This document shows, piece after piece, positions 25,663 through 33,959 of a DNA stretch of 64,000 nt (the first letter of the stretch is position 1; every line of letters starts with the position of its first letter). This stretch comes from an uncultured beta proteobacterium (GTDB lineage: Bacteria; Pseudomonadota; Gammaproteobacteria; Burkholderiales; Burkholderiaceae_C), in contig CAJAES010000014.1 in assembly GCA_903938815.1 (NCBI GenBank), positions 1-64,000 of the forward strand. The letters run 5' to 3'. The position numbers and the translations under genes are program-made. The notes under the pieces are model-generated. The model was not told the origin of the DNA. It saw only the letters and a list, made by a program, of their open reading frames with translations, and did no database searches.

Positions 25663-27150
25663 ATGAAGACACCTGCCTACGACTCCCTCGCGTCCACCTA
25701 CACCCGGCTGTACCGGCTGGGGCACCTGCAGTCCATCGCAGGCTGGGACCAGGCCTCGAACATGCCGCCCAAGGGCAACGAGGCCCGTTCGGCCGCGATG
25801 GCGGAGATGGCGGCCCTGCTGCACCGCATGCGCACGGACCCGACGCTGGGCGAATTCCTGGCGCGCGCCGGGCAGGAGCCCCTGGACGAGGCGCAACGCG
25901 CCAACCTGCGCGAGATCGGCCGCGACTGGCGGCGAGCCACGGCCCTGCCCGAGGACCTGGTGCAACGGCGCGAACTGGCCACCTCGCGCTGCGAGCACGC
26001 CTGGCGCACGCAGCGCCCGGCCAACGACTGGCCGGGGTTCCTGCAGAACTTCAAGCCAGTCCTGGCGATCGCCCGCGAGCAGGCAGCGCTGCTGGCCGGG
26101 CGATCGGGGCTGTCCAGGTACGACGCCCTGATGGACCATTTCGAGCCCGGCATGACGAGCGCCCGCGTCGACCAGATCTTCGGCGACGTTCGCGGCTGGC
26201 TGCCGGGGTTGATCCGCCAGGTGCGCGAGCGGCAGGCGCTGAACCCGGCCATCGACCCGGTCGGCCCCTTCCCGGTGGAGCGCCAGCGCTGGCTGTGCGA
26301 GCAGGTGATGCGCGTGCTGGGCTTCGATTTCGAGGCAGGCCGCCTGGATGTGAGCGCCCACCCCTTCTGCGGCGGCGTGCCCGAGGATGTGCGCATGACC
26401 ACGCGCTTCGCGGCCGACGGCTTCCTGGGCAGCCTGATGGGCACCGTGCACGAGACCGGCCATGGCCGCTACGAGCAGAACCTGCCGCGCGAACTGCTGG
26501 GGCAGCCGGTGGCCGAGCCGCGTTCGATGGCGCTGCACGAGAGCCAGAGCCTGAGCTTCGAGATGCAGCTCGGCGGCCACCCCGGCTTCGCCGCGCTGCT
26601 GTCGCCGCTGCTGGACCAGGCCTTCGGCGCACAGCCGGCCTTCGCGCCGGACAACCTGCACCGTCTCATTATCCGTGTGAAGCCGGGACTGATCCGTGTC
26701 GATGCCGACGAGGTCACCTACCCCGCGCACATCATCCTGCGCTACGAGATCGAGCGGCCCCTGATCGAAGGCGAGATCGAGCCCGAGGACATCCCGGCGC
26801 TGTGGGATGCCGGGATGATGGAACTCCTGGGCCTGGACACGCGCGGCAACTTCACCGACGGCCCCCTGCAGGATGTGCACTGGCCCGCCGGGCTGCTGGG
26901 CTACTTTCCCTGCTACTCGCTCGGCGCCATGTACGCCGCGCAGTGGTTCGCCGCCATCCGGCGCCAGACGCCCGACCTGGACGCCCGCATTGGCGCCGGC
27001 GACCTGGCCCCGGCGTTCGCCTGGCTGAAGGACAACATCTGGACGCAGGCCAGCCGCTGGACGACCGACGAGCTGGCCGTACGCGCCAGCGGCGAGACGC
27101 TGAACCCGGCGTTCTTCCGCGCACACCTGGAGCGCCGCTATCTTGGCTGA
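25663..27150 (+). CDS. M32-family metallocarboxypeptidase
   Basis: 495-residue thermostable-carboxypeptidase-1 (Taq) type enzyme that removes C-terminal residues from peptides, cytoplasmic with no signal peptide. The zinc motif HETGH (about residues 264-268) and the downstream ESQSLSFEMQL Glu ligand region are present, as are the family blocks HPFCGGVPEDVRMTTRF, IRVDADEVTYPAHIILRYEIE and LGYFPCYSLGAMYAAQ. A GACAAT ends 7 bases before the ATG and there is no Shine-Dalgarno, so a leaderless start is possible. The next gene starts 6 bases after the stop. Confidence 0.95.
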   Translation: MKTPAYDSLASTYTRLYRLGHLQSIAGWDQASNMPPKGNEARSAAMAEMAALLHRMRTDPTLGEFLARAGQEPLDEAQRANLREIGRDWRRATALPEDLVQRRELATSRCEHAWRTQRPANDWPGFLQNFKPVLAIAREQAALLAGRSGLSRYDALMDHFEPGMTSARVDQIFGDVRGWLPGLIRQVRERQALNPAIDPVGPFPVERQRWLCEQVMRVLGFDFEAGRLDVSAHPFCGGVPEDVRMTTRFAADGFLGSLMGTVHETGHGRYEQNLPRELLGQPVAEPRSMALHESQSLSFEMQLGGHPGFAALLSPLLDQAFGAQPAFAPDNLHRLIIRVKPGLIRVDADEVTYPAHIILRYEIERPLIEGEIEPEDIPALWDAGMMELLGLDTRGNFTDGPLQDVHWPAGLLGYFPCYSLGAMYAAQWFAAIRRQTPDLDARIGAGDLAPAFAWLKDNIWTQASRWTTDELAVRASGETLNPAFFRAHLERRYLG

Positions 27151-27156
27151 ACGGCC

Positions 27157-28461
27157 GTGACGGCCTCGCCTGGCCTTTCTCCTGGCGTTTCGCCTGGCAA
27201 TTCGCCCGGCCTCTCGCGTGACCAGCTCGAGGCGGTTCTCTCCGTCACGCATCGCCTGGCCGACGCCTTCGATCTTCCCGTTCTGCTGGCCGAGATCACC
27301 CATGCCGCCATGCGTGTGCTGCGCGCCGAGCGCTGCTCGGTGTGGCTGCTGTCGCCCGAGGCCGACGAACTGGTCATGCACGTGTCGGACGATGCGCCGG
27401 CAGTGCGGGTGCCGATTTCACAGGGGCTGGTCGGCGCCTGCGCGCGCGAGCGGCGCGCCATCCACGTGGCGGACTGCTATGCCGATCCCCGGTTCGACCC
27501 GGGTGTCGACCGCCTGACCGGTTTCCACACGCGCTGCAGCCTGACCCTGCCTCTGATCGACCACCTGGACGTGCTGATCGGCGTCGTCCAGGTGCTGAAC
27601 CCGGCCCGGGCGGACTTCGACGAATCCGATGCGCTGCTGGCCCGGGCGCTCTCGGCCCAGTGCGCCATCGCCCTGACGCGGTCTCGCCTCACCACGCAGG
27701 CGCTGGAGGCAGAACGCATGCGGGAGGGCCTGGCCCTGGCCCGCACCATGCAGGCCAGCACACTCCCCAAGGTGCTTCCCACGGTGGCGGGGTACGAACT
27801 GCACACCCACTTCCAGCCCGCAGACCAGACCGGTGGCGACACCTTCGAGCTGGCACCGGTCGGCAGCCAAGTGCTGGTGATGCTGGCCGACGCCGCCGGC
27901 CACGGCATCGGCCCGGCGCTCTCGGTGATGCAGTTGCATGCCATGGTGCGGGTCGCGTTCCGCATGAGCGACGATCTGTCGACCGTGTTCCGCCAGGTGA
28001 ACGACCAGCTCCACGACATGCTGCCCGACGGCCACTTCATCACGGCATTCATCGGGCTGCTGGACCCTGCGACGCACCGGCTGCGCTTCCTGAGCGGCGG
28101 GCAGGCGCCCATCCTGCATGTTCGCGCGGCGCAGGGCGACGTGATCAGCCTGGGCGCCACCAGCTTTCCGATGGGCGCCATGCCGATCGAGCGTCTGCGG
28201 CCCCCGGTCGAGCTGACGCTCCTGCCGGGCGATCTCCTGGTCCTGCTGTCCGACGGCATCTACGAGGCCGAGTCGTCCACCGGAGAGCTCTTCGGCCGCA
28301 AACGGGTGCAGGGCATCGTGCAGGCCGGCGGGTCGAAGCCTCTGCATGACATCGCGGTTCAGCTGCTGGAGGCCGTGAACGCGCATACCGAGGGTGCGGC
28401 GCAGGGCGACGACATCACGATGGTCCTGCTGCGTCATGAATCTGTCACGTTCCTTGAATAG
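27157..28461 (+). CDS. GAF-domain PP2C-type (SpoIIE/RsbU) serine phosphatase
   Basis: 434-residue protein with a GAF sensor domain (about 35-180) and a PPM/SpoIIE phosphatase domain (about 205-430). Metal-binding motifs are complete: TGGDTFEL, ADAAGHGIGPAL, LSDGIYEAES and GDDITMVLLR. By analogy with SpoIIE/RsbU/BtrU it would dephosphorylate the STAS antagonist encoded 50 bases downstream in response to a ligand bound by GAF. The start is GTG at 27157. The first residues form a 4-residue repeat (SPGL, SPGV, SPGN, SPGL) of uncertain value, so a later start is possible. It is the first gene of a three-gene partner-switching cassette. Confidence 0.9.
   Translation: MTASPGLSPGVSPGNSPGLSRDQLEAVLSVTHRLADAFDLPVLLAEITHAAMRVLRAERCSVWLLSPEADELVMHVSDDAPAVRVPISQGLVGACARERRAIHVADCYADPRFDPGVDRLTGFHTRCSLTLPLIDHLDVLIGVVQVLNPARADFDESDALLARALSAQCAIALTRSRLTTQALEAERMREGLALARTMQASTLPKVLPTVAGYELHTHFQPADQTGGDTFELAPVGSQVLVMLADAAGHGIGPALSVMQLHAMVRVAFRMSDDLSTVFRQVNDQLHDMLPDGHFITAFIGLLDPATHRLRFLSGGQAPILHVRAAQGDVISLGATSFPMGAMPIERLRPPVELTLLPGDLLVLLSDGIYEAESSTGELFGRKRVQGIVQAGGSKPLHDIAVQLLEAVNAHTEGAAQGDDITMVLLRHESVTFLE
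27166..27213 (+). repeat. 12-bp in-frame tandem repeat in the phosphatase N-terminus
   Basis: Four imperfect 12-bp units of the form TCGCCTGGCNNT encode SPG plus a variable residue. The period is a multiple of three, so unit gain or loss would only change the length of a disordered N-terminal tail. Confidence 0.8.
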
Positions 28462-28511
28462 TCTCTGGCGGTTTGGCCGGGCCCCTCCGGCCACTGCAGG
28501 AGCGCTTCAAG

Positions 28512-28853
28512 TTGGACATCCACATCACCGAGCTGGCAGGCCCCCTGACCTGCGTGCGTCTCGAAGGACGGCTGGACGCACCGGGCGCGGACCTCATCGG
28601 AACGCGCTTCACGGCATCGGTGGTAGCCGCCGGGCGGCACGCCGTGGTCGACATGTCCGGCGTCGGCTTTCTGGCGTCCATGGGCATCCGGCTGCTGATT
28701 TCCAGCGCGCGCGGCCTGAAGGCCAAGGGCTCCCGCATGGTGCTGTTCGGTGCCCAGGAGATGGTGGCGGAGATCCTGTCGCAGGCCGGTGTCGACCAGA
28801 TCATCGATGTCGCAGGCACCGAGGCCGAGGCGATCGAGCTCCTGGCTTCCTGA
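28512..28853 (+). CDS. STAS-domain anti-sigma factor antagonist (SpoIIAA/RsbV/BtrV-like)
   Basis: 113-residue single STAS domain. The signature VVDMSGVGFLASMGIRLL has the Ser that, in this family, is phosphorylated by the switch kinase and restored by the PP2C phosphatase. Start choice: TTG 28512 gives the normal family length and has GGAG about 9-10 bases upstream; a TTG at 28473 would add 13 residues with no Shine-Dalgarno. Neighbours are the GAF-PP2C phosphatase upstream and the HATPase downstream, so the full switch is encoded together. The STAS Ser is missing in the fused STAS of the downstream glutaminase. Confidence 0.87.
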   Translation: MDIHITELAGPLTCVRLEGRLDAPGADLIGTRFTASVVAAGRHAVVDMSGVGFLASMGIRLLISSARGLKAKGSRMVLFGAQEMVAEILSQAGVDQIIDVAGTEAEAIELLAS

Positions 28854-28875
28854 CGGCTCCGGGCTCGTGCCGGCC

Positions 28876-29355
28876 ATGAAACCCCATGGCGCCGACGAGC
28901 GCGAGCTGCATCCGAACCCGCACCCGGACCTGCACCTGCGCCTGAACGGTGTGCGGGAGGCGGTCGAGCCCGCACGGCTGGCGGTGCTGAAGTTCCTGGA
29001 ACCGGCTGCGCTGCCGGCGCGGGTTGTCTACCGCATCGAGCTGGTGCTCGAGGAACTGCTGCTGAACGTGGCGCTCCACGGAGGCCCGGCCCCTGCGGAA
29101 GGCCACATCGTGGACCTGACCGTCTCGCTCGAAGACGAGCGGGTGCTGGTGTGCCTGTCCGCCGAGGGGCTGCCCTTCGACCCTCGCCCGGCCGCCGCGG
29201 GCGTGCCCGCCCCGTCACTCGAGAACGCCACGCCGGGCGGGCTCGGCCTGATGCTGGTCAGGCGCGCCACGGTCGCCCTGGACTACGAGCGCCGCGACGA
29301 CCGGAACGTCCTGCGCCTGGCCTTCGACCGCGAACGGAATGCGCACCAGGATTGA
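28876..29355 (+). CDS. HATPase-type anti-sigma / switch kinase (SpoIIAB/RsbW/BtrW-like)
   Basis: 159-residue GHKL-type ATPase. The N-box lies in RIELVLEELLLNVALHG (Glu and Asn for Mg-ATP), the usual D-x-G box is degenerate in LSAEGLPFDPRP, and the G2 box is TPGGLGLMLVRRA. By family it binds a partner (sigma factor or other target) and phosphorylates the STAS antagonist encoded immediately upstream. ATG 28876 is preferred; GTG 28867 is possible. No sigma factor gene is adjacent, so the controlled output is not in this window. Bordetella btrUVW uses a similar set without a dedicated adjacent sigma (established knowledge). Confidence 0.87.
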   Translation: MKPHGADERELHPNPHPDLHLRLNGVREAVEPARLAVLKFLEPAALPARVVYRIELVLEELLLNVALHGGPAPAEGHIVDLTVSLEDERVLVCLSAEGLPFDPRPAAAGVPAPSLENATPGGLGLMLVRRATVALDYERRDDRNVLRLAFDRERNAHQD

Positions 29356-29474
29356 GCGCACGGGTCGCGGTGCGGTTCATCGGGGGGCGTTCCCGGGCGA
29401 TTTGCCATCGAGTGATGCCTGAAATGGTGCCGAATCGCGGCTGAGCCACGCTCTTGCCCCTGCATTTGGTGCGC

Positions 29475-31352
29475 ATGGAAGTTGCTGGCCTGAGGGCCAT
29501 GCCCGAAACAGGTTCCTTCGCACCTTCGCCCATCCAGGCCTACCTGCAGCAGTTGCACGCGCGCTTCGCCGGGCTCACGGCGGGCCAGGTGGCGACCTAC
29601 ATCCCTGAACTCGCCAAGGCCGACCCCGGCCAGTTCGGCATCGTCATCGCCACGGTCGACGGGCAGGTGTACGAGGTCGGCGCGGCGCGGGCGAGCTTCA
29701 CCATCCAGTCGATCTCCAAGCCGCTGGTCTACGGCGTCGCGCTCGAGGACAGCGGCACCGAACGCGTGCGCGCCGCGATCGGGGTCGAGCCCTCCGGCGA
29801 CGCCTTCAACTCGATCAGCCTCGAGCCCGGCACCGGGCGGCCGCTGAACCCGATGATCAATGCGGGCGCCATCGCCACCAGTTCGCTGGTGAAGGGCGCC
29901 ACGCCCGGCATCCGCCGCGAGCGCGTGCTGGACGCGATATCGGCCTACGCCGGCCGCCAGCTGCGCATCGACCCGGATGTCTTCGAGTCCGAACGCAGCA
30001 CCGGCCATCGCAACCGCGCGATCGGCCACATGCTGCGCAACTACGGCATCCTCACGGAAGACCCGGAAGCCGCTTTGGCGCTGTACTTCCAGCAGTGTTC
30101 CATCGTCGTCGACTGCCGGGACCTGGCGCTGATCGCCGCGACGCTGGCCAACGGCGGCGTGAACCCTGTCAGCGGGCAGCGCGCCGTGGCCGCCGGGCAC
30201 GTGGGCGCCATCCTCAGCGTGATGACCACCTGCGGCATGTACGACTTCGCAGGGGAATGGACCACGCGCGTGGGCATGCCCGCCAAGAGCGGCGTCGGCG
30301 GCGGCATCGTCGCAGTGCTGCCGGGGCAGCTGGGCATCGGCGTGTTCTCGCCCGCGCTGGACGAACGCGGCAACAGCGTGCGCGGCGTCAAGGTCTGCGA
30401 GTCCATCTCGGCTGACCTGGGCCTGCACTTCCTGCAGCCCCCGCGCGCGGCAGCCGCCACCGTTCGAGCCCGCTACACGCTGGAGCGCGTGCGCTCAAAG
30501 CGCCGGCGCCAGGAAACCGAGGTGCAGTGCCTCGATCGCGTCGGCCACGGCGCGCTGGTGTTCGAGCTGCAGGGCGACCTGCGTTTCGCCACCGTGGAGC
30601 CCGTGATCCGGGCCGTGGCCGATGCCGGCGACGCACTCTCCCTGGTCGTGCTGGACTTCAAGCGCGTCAACCACGCTGATGGCGCCGCCACCACCATGCT
30701 GGCCCGGCTGGTGGAACGCTGCGCGGCCCTGGGCCAGCACCTGGTCTTCAGCCGGGTGCGGCGCGGCGGCATGCTCGACACGCTGGGCAACGAGGTGGAC
30801 CCGCACCACGTGGGCGCCATGAGCTTCCAGCCCCAGCTCGACCTGGCTCTGGAGTGGTGCGAGCGCCGCCTGTTGCAGGCGAACGGCGCACTGCTGGCCC
30901 CGGCGGCGGCGGCCGAAGACCTGGCCGCCCACCAGCTCTGCCGCGGCCTGACGCCCGGTGAGGTGGCCGAGCTTCAGTCTCGCCTGCAGCGCAGCCACTT
31001 CGAGCCCGGCACGCTGCTCTTTCACCGGGGCGACCCGGCCGATGCGCTCTACCTGCTGAGGCGCGGCGAGGTCAGTGTCGTCGTGATGCTCGACGGCGTG
31101 GGCGTGAAGCGGCTGTCCACGCTGACCGCGGGCATGTGCTTCGGCGAGACGGCGCTGGTGGACGCCAGGCGGCGCTCGGCCGACGTGCGTGCCGATTCCG
31201 CGGTCGAGTGCGATCTGCTCAGCAGGGATGCATTTGCCCGGCTCGAGGCCGAGCAGCCTCAACTCGCCATCCGGCTGCTGCGCAACCTGCTCCAGGGGTC
31301 CAACGACATCGCCGCACGCCTGACCGCCGAGATCTCGGCGACGGAAGTCTGA
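29475..31352 (+). CDS. glsA: Glutaminase A fused to STAS and cNMP-binding domains
   Basis: 625-residue three-domain protein. Residues about 20-320 are a serine-dependent glutaminase (glutamine to glutamate plus ammonia): QSISK with Ser79 and Lys82, LNPMINAGAI, TTCGMYDFAGEW and AKSGVGGGIVA. Residues about 351-465 are a STAS domain in which the usual phosphorylatable Ser of DSSG is replaced (NHADGAATTML). Residues about 487-605 are a cyclic-nucleotide-binding-type domain with CFGETALVDARRRSADV. ATG 29475 is chosen; TTG 29454 and ATG 29499 are alternatives. It follows the partner-switching genes after 119 bases and is convergent with 31356-31868. The C-terminal domains suggest allosteric or localisation control of glutaminase activity (inference). 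Confidence 0.92.
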   Translation: MEVAGLRAMPETGSFAPSPIQAYLQQLHARFAGLTAGQVATYIPELAKADPGQFGIVIATVDGQVYEVGAARASFTIQSISKPLVYGVALEDSGTERVRAAIGVEPSGDAFNSISLEPGTGRPLNPMINAGAIATSSLVKGATPGIRRERVLDAISAYAGRQLRIDPDVFESERSTGHRNRAIGHMLRNYGILTEDPEAALALYFQQCSIVVDCRDLALIAATLANGGVNPVSGQRAVAAGHVGAILSVMTTCGMYDFAGEWTTRVGMPAKSGVGGGIVAVLPGQLGIGVFSPALDERGNSVRGVKVCESISADLGLHFLQPPRAAAATVRARYTLERVRSKRRRQETEVQCLDRVGHGALVFELQGDLRFATVEPVIRAVADAGDALSLVVLDFKRVNHADGAATTMLARLVERCAALGQHLVFSRVRRGGMLDTLGNEVDPHHVGAMSFQPQLDLALEWCERRLLQANGALLAPAAAAEDLAAHQLCRGLTPGEVAELQSRLQRSHFEPGTLLFHRGDPADALYLLRRGEVSVVVMLDGVGVKRLSTLTAGMCFGETALVDARRRSADVRADSAVECDLLSRDAFARLEAEQPQLAIRLLRNLLQGSNDIAARLTAEISATEV

Positions 31353-31355
31353 CCC

Positions 31356-31868
31356 TCAGCGCAGCCCGGCAGGCCCTTGCGGGCCCGTCACCGCTTCGCT
31401 CGCGGCGTCGAACTGGCTGGCGCCGACCTCCATCACCTCGAGGCGGCCGGTGCCGACAAAGGTGGAGTGGCCGGCCCAATGGTCCTGCCGGTCCTGCCGG
31501 TCCTGATATTCCTGCGGTTCCTGCCGTTCCCGCCGACCGGGCTGCGGCGTGGCCCGGCGCTCCAGCGCAGCCAGCAGCTGAACCTGCAGGGCGCGCAGTG
31601 GCAGGTCCCCCGGCTTGACCGGCAGGCTGGCCAGCTGCGCGCCCATCTTGTGCAGGCTGTGCAGCGGAATCGTGTCGAGCACGCCCGACCCCTCCGCCGA
31701 GAGGCCGCGCTCCAGCGATGCCAGATAGGGAAGCACCTCGCGCGCGCCGCGCACGCGGTCGAGCAGGCACTTCAGTGAATAGGCCATCGCACGGCCTGCC
31801 TTGCGGGCCGGGTCCGGGGAACCGATCGCTTGCGGATCGGGCTGTTCGGGCGCGTCGGGTTGGGGCAT
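31356..31868 (-). CDS. Hypothetical protein, Pro/Gln-rich ends
   Basis: 170-residue protein not recognised as any family. A Pro/Gln/Asp-rich N-terminus is followed by a helical core (about 27-105: AYSLKCLLDRVRGAREVLPYLASLER and LPLRALQVQLLAALERR). Then comes a low-complexity QEP/QEY/QDR repeat and a tail with STFVGTGRLEVMEVGASQF. ATG 31868 is preferred over a GTG seven codons upstream; neither has a clear ribosome site. It is 38 bases downstream of the patatin stop on the same strand, so probably in one transcript with phasin and patatin, and its stop lies 3 bases from the glutaminase stop. Cytoplasmic, no membrane helix. Confidence 0.6.
   Translation of the reverse strand: MPQPDAPEQPDPQAIGSPDPARKAGRAMAYSLKCLLDRVRGAREVLPYLASLERGLSAEGSGVLDTIPLHSLHKMGAQLASLPVKPGDLPLRALQVQLLAALERRATPQPGRRERQEPQEYQDRQDRQDHWAGHSTFVGTGRLEVMEVGASQFDAASEAVTGPQGPAGLR
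31483..31527 (-). repeat. 9-bp in-frame tandem repeat in the hypothetical gene
   Basis: Five 9-bp units (two perfect TCCTGCCGG on the plus strand, three degenerate) encode a repeated Gln-Asp/Glu-x tripeptide on the minus strand. The period is three codons, so length changes keep the frame. Confidence 0.8.
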
Positions 31869-31906
31869 GGCGGGCTGCGGCTGCGGCACCCCGGCGGGGC
31901 GCTGAT

Positions 31907-33202
31907 CTACGGGCTATCGGCGGCGCCGCGCCCGGCTTGAGCCCGGGTTTTCGGCAATCGACGTTCCAGTTCGTCCAGCGTGCCTGCCAGGCGGGCCAGC
32001 GCGCGCGCGCCCCGGGTGCTGCGCACCCGTGCCGCCAGCAGGCGGCGGGCCGGATCGTCGAGCACGGCGTCGTCCAGTGCCAGGCCGTGGCGCGCCAGCT
32101 GGCGCCCGATGGCGCTGCGGCGCGCGCGCAGGTCGGCGCGCATGCGCTCGTAGGCGTGCTCGGCCAGGGCCCGCCGTTGGCGGTAGCCGAAGGTGTTGGC
32201 CAGGAACAGCGTGGGGTCGCGGTGATCCGGCTCGAAGAGCACCACGTCGGTTCCGGGGTGGCTGTGCTCGTAGCCCTTCAGGCCGAGTTCCAGCCGCGAG
32301 TGGATCAGCGAGCGGAAGGTCTGCGACAGCACCACGGGCAGCCCGCCCTCCACCAGCCGCGGGATCGCCGGTTCGGCGCTGCCCAGCACCTGGTGCCCTG
32401 CCGGGTGACTGGCATCGAAGGGCACCAGCGGGTTCAGGCAGAAGATGAGGTCCAGGCCCAGGTCGAGCAGGACACTGGCATGCAGCGTCTTCTTCAGGGC
32501 GCCGTCGGCATACCAGCGGCCGTTCACCGGCACGGGCGGGAAGAGCCCGGGCAGTGCGGCGCTGGCCGCCACGGCCACGGAGATGGGTACTTCGTCCCAG
32601 CCCGGCATGCCGAACGGCGCGGCGGTTCCGCTGTCGATGTCGGTCGCCACCAGGACGAGCCGGCGGGTGAGCTGGCGAAAGTCGTTGGTCCGGCCGGGCT
32701 GGCTGAGCACGTGCCGAAGCTGCGCCTCGATGGGCGCGTGGCTGAACAGCCCGGTGGGCAGCGCGCGGCCCAGCCGCTCGGCGGCCGACAGCAGCGATTG
32801 CCCGCCCAGCGTGGCCTGCCAGGCCACCTGCACGGCCAGGCCGGGCAGGGCGGCGGCGCGGTGCGCGAATTCCGTCCAGGCCGGGCGCATGAATGCGGCG
32901 GGGTGGACGCGGTCGCCACTGGGCGCGTCGTCCTCGATGAAGGCCGAGCACAGGTGGCGCGGTGTCATGCCGTTGGCAAGCCCCGCTGCCAGGAACCCGC
33001 CGGCGGAAACGCCCACGTAGCCGTCCAGCGCGACGAAATCGACCCCCGGGAGGGCTTCGGCCAGCGCATTCAGCGCGCCGATCTCCCAGATGGCGCCCAG
33101 CGGGCCTCCGCCCGCCAGGGCCAGACCGATGCGCGGCCTCGCCCCCTTGGCGGGGCGCCGGCCGCCAAGGGCCTCAGGCAGCGGCTTGCTTGCGTGCCGC
33201 AC
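31907..33202 (-). CDS. Patatin-like phospholipase
   Basis: 431-residue patatin-type lipid hydrolase. The N-terminal oxyanion loop LALAGGGPLGAIWEIGAL (GGGxxG), the nucleophile elbow YVGVSAGG (GxSxG) and the catalytic Asp in RWYADGALKKT form the Ser-Asp dyad. No signal peptide. The gene overlaps the 3' end of the phasin gene: GTG 33202 is adopted, giving a 29-base overlap; a TTG at 33229 is an alternative. The C-terminal about 120 residues are Arg-rich and helical. Position behind a phasin suggests a role in PHA-granule or neutral-lipid turnover, similar to patatin-like intracellular lipases (inference). Confidence 0.88.
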   Translation of the reverse strand: MRHASKPLPEALGGRRPAKGARPRIGLALAGGGPLGAIWEIGALNALAEALPGVDFVALDGYVGVSAGGFLAAGLANGMTPRHLCSAFIEDDAPSGDRVHPAAFMRPAWTEFAHRAAALPGLAVQVAWQATLGGQSLLSAAERLGRALPTGLFSHAPIEAQLRHVLSQPGRTNDFRQLTRRLVLVATDIDSGTAAPFGMPGWDEVPISVAVAASAALPGLFPPVPVNGRWYADGALKKTLHASVLLDLGLDLIFCLNPLVPFDASHPAGHQVLGSAEPAIPRLVEGGLPVVLSQTFRSLIHSRLELGLKGYEHSHPGTDVVLFEPDHRDPTLFLANTFGYRQRRALAEHAYERMRADLRARRSAIGRQLARHGLALDDAVLDDPARRLLAARVRSTRGARALARLAGTLDELERRLPKTRAQAGRGAADSP

Positions 33203-33734
33203 GCTTGGCCGGAGCCTTCTTTGCAACAACAGCCTTCACCGGGGCCGCAGCAGCCTTGCGGGCGACCGGTGCCTTCCTGGCGGCGGCCGGGGCGGCGCCG
33301 TTGGCCTTGTTCAGCTTGGCGACCTGGGCGGTCAGTGCATCGACACGCTTGACCAGCGCATCGACGTCGGCTGCCGTGGGCACGCCCAGCTTGGCCATCG
33401 CCTTGGCGGTGCGGGCTTCGAAGATCGACTCCAGCTTGTCCCAGTTCTGGCCAGCCTTGGCGGTGACGGTGCCCGCCATCGCGCTCATCTTGCCCGTGAC
33501 TTCCGAGATCTTGTCCTCGGCCAGGCCCTGCGTCTTCTTCTGCAGGCTCATGCCTTCCTTGACCAGCGCGTCGAAGACCTTGCCGCCTTCTTCCTGCGCC
33601 TTGCTGAAGGCGCCCATGCCGGCCAGCCAGATCTGCTGCGCGGAGTCCTTGACGGAGCTGGCCAGCTGGCCGTCCATCAGGCCGGCGGCGGACGTCGTCT
33701 TCTTCTCGGAAATGCTCTTGAGCTTCTTGACCAT
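33174..33734 (-). CDS. Phasin, PhaF/PhaI-type polyhydroxyalkanoate granule protein
   Basis: 186-residue phasin. The N-terminal domain (about 1-110) is amphipathic and helical with QQIWLAGMGAFSKAQEEGGKVF, a hallmark of the granule-associated family. A coiled-coil-like stretch (LVKRVDALTAQVAKLNKAN) follows. The C-terminal tail is Ala/Lys/Pro-rich and histone H1-like (AAPVKAVVAKKAPAKRAARK), typical of PhaF proteins that also contact DNA. ATG 33734 has AGAAGGAA upstream; an upstream start at 33788 would place a 7-bp repeat inside the gene and is rejected. Indicates PHA storage. No phaC, phaA or phaB in the window. Confidence 0.92.
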   Translation of the reverse strand: MVKKLKSISEKKTTSAAGLMDGQLASSVKDSAQQIWLAGMGAFSKAQEEGGKVFDALVKEGMSLQKKTQGLAEDKISEVTGKMSAMAGTVTAKAGQNWDKLESIFEARTAKAMAKLGVPTAADVDALVKRVDALTAQVAKLNKANGAAPAAARKAPVARKAAAAPVKAVVAKKAPAKRAARKQAAA

Positions 33735-33750
33735 GGTGGGGTTCCTTCTT

Positions 33751-33771
33751 GTGGCTTGTGGCTTGTGGCTT
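33751..33771. repeat. 7-bp triple tandem repeat in the phasin 5' region
   Basis: Three perfect GTGGCTT units begin 17 bases upstream of the phasin ATG (minus-strand gene), where the 5' leader is expected. A 7-bp period would shift frame, supporting the non-coding reading. The rest of the 225-base gap to the divergent reductase has a TATATT on the minus strand (33827-33832), a possible phasin -10 without a good -35. Confidence 0.85.
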
Positions 33772-33959
33772 GTTGCGTGGCTCGCCATGCGGCACAGGTG
33801 CCGTGACGGCGACCGTCAGGGTTCCCAATATAGGCAGGAGTGCTGGAGAACGCTGCCTAGATCGCTAGTGAGACAGCTCTAGGGGCGTTCGGGAAAGCGA
33901 CAGCGAGGGATCGTGGCGTCGTGGACAAGAATCCGCGTTGCACGTCCAGGAGGATTCAT

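Noticed and set aside
33857-33882. Three CTAG tetramers within 26 bases between phasin and reductase genes
   Set aside because: CTAG is usually rare, but with no dyad or known motif the cluster alone does not support a site.
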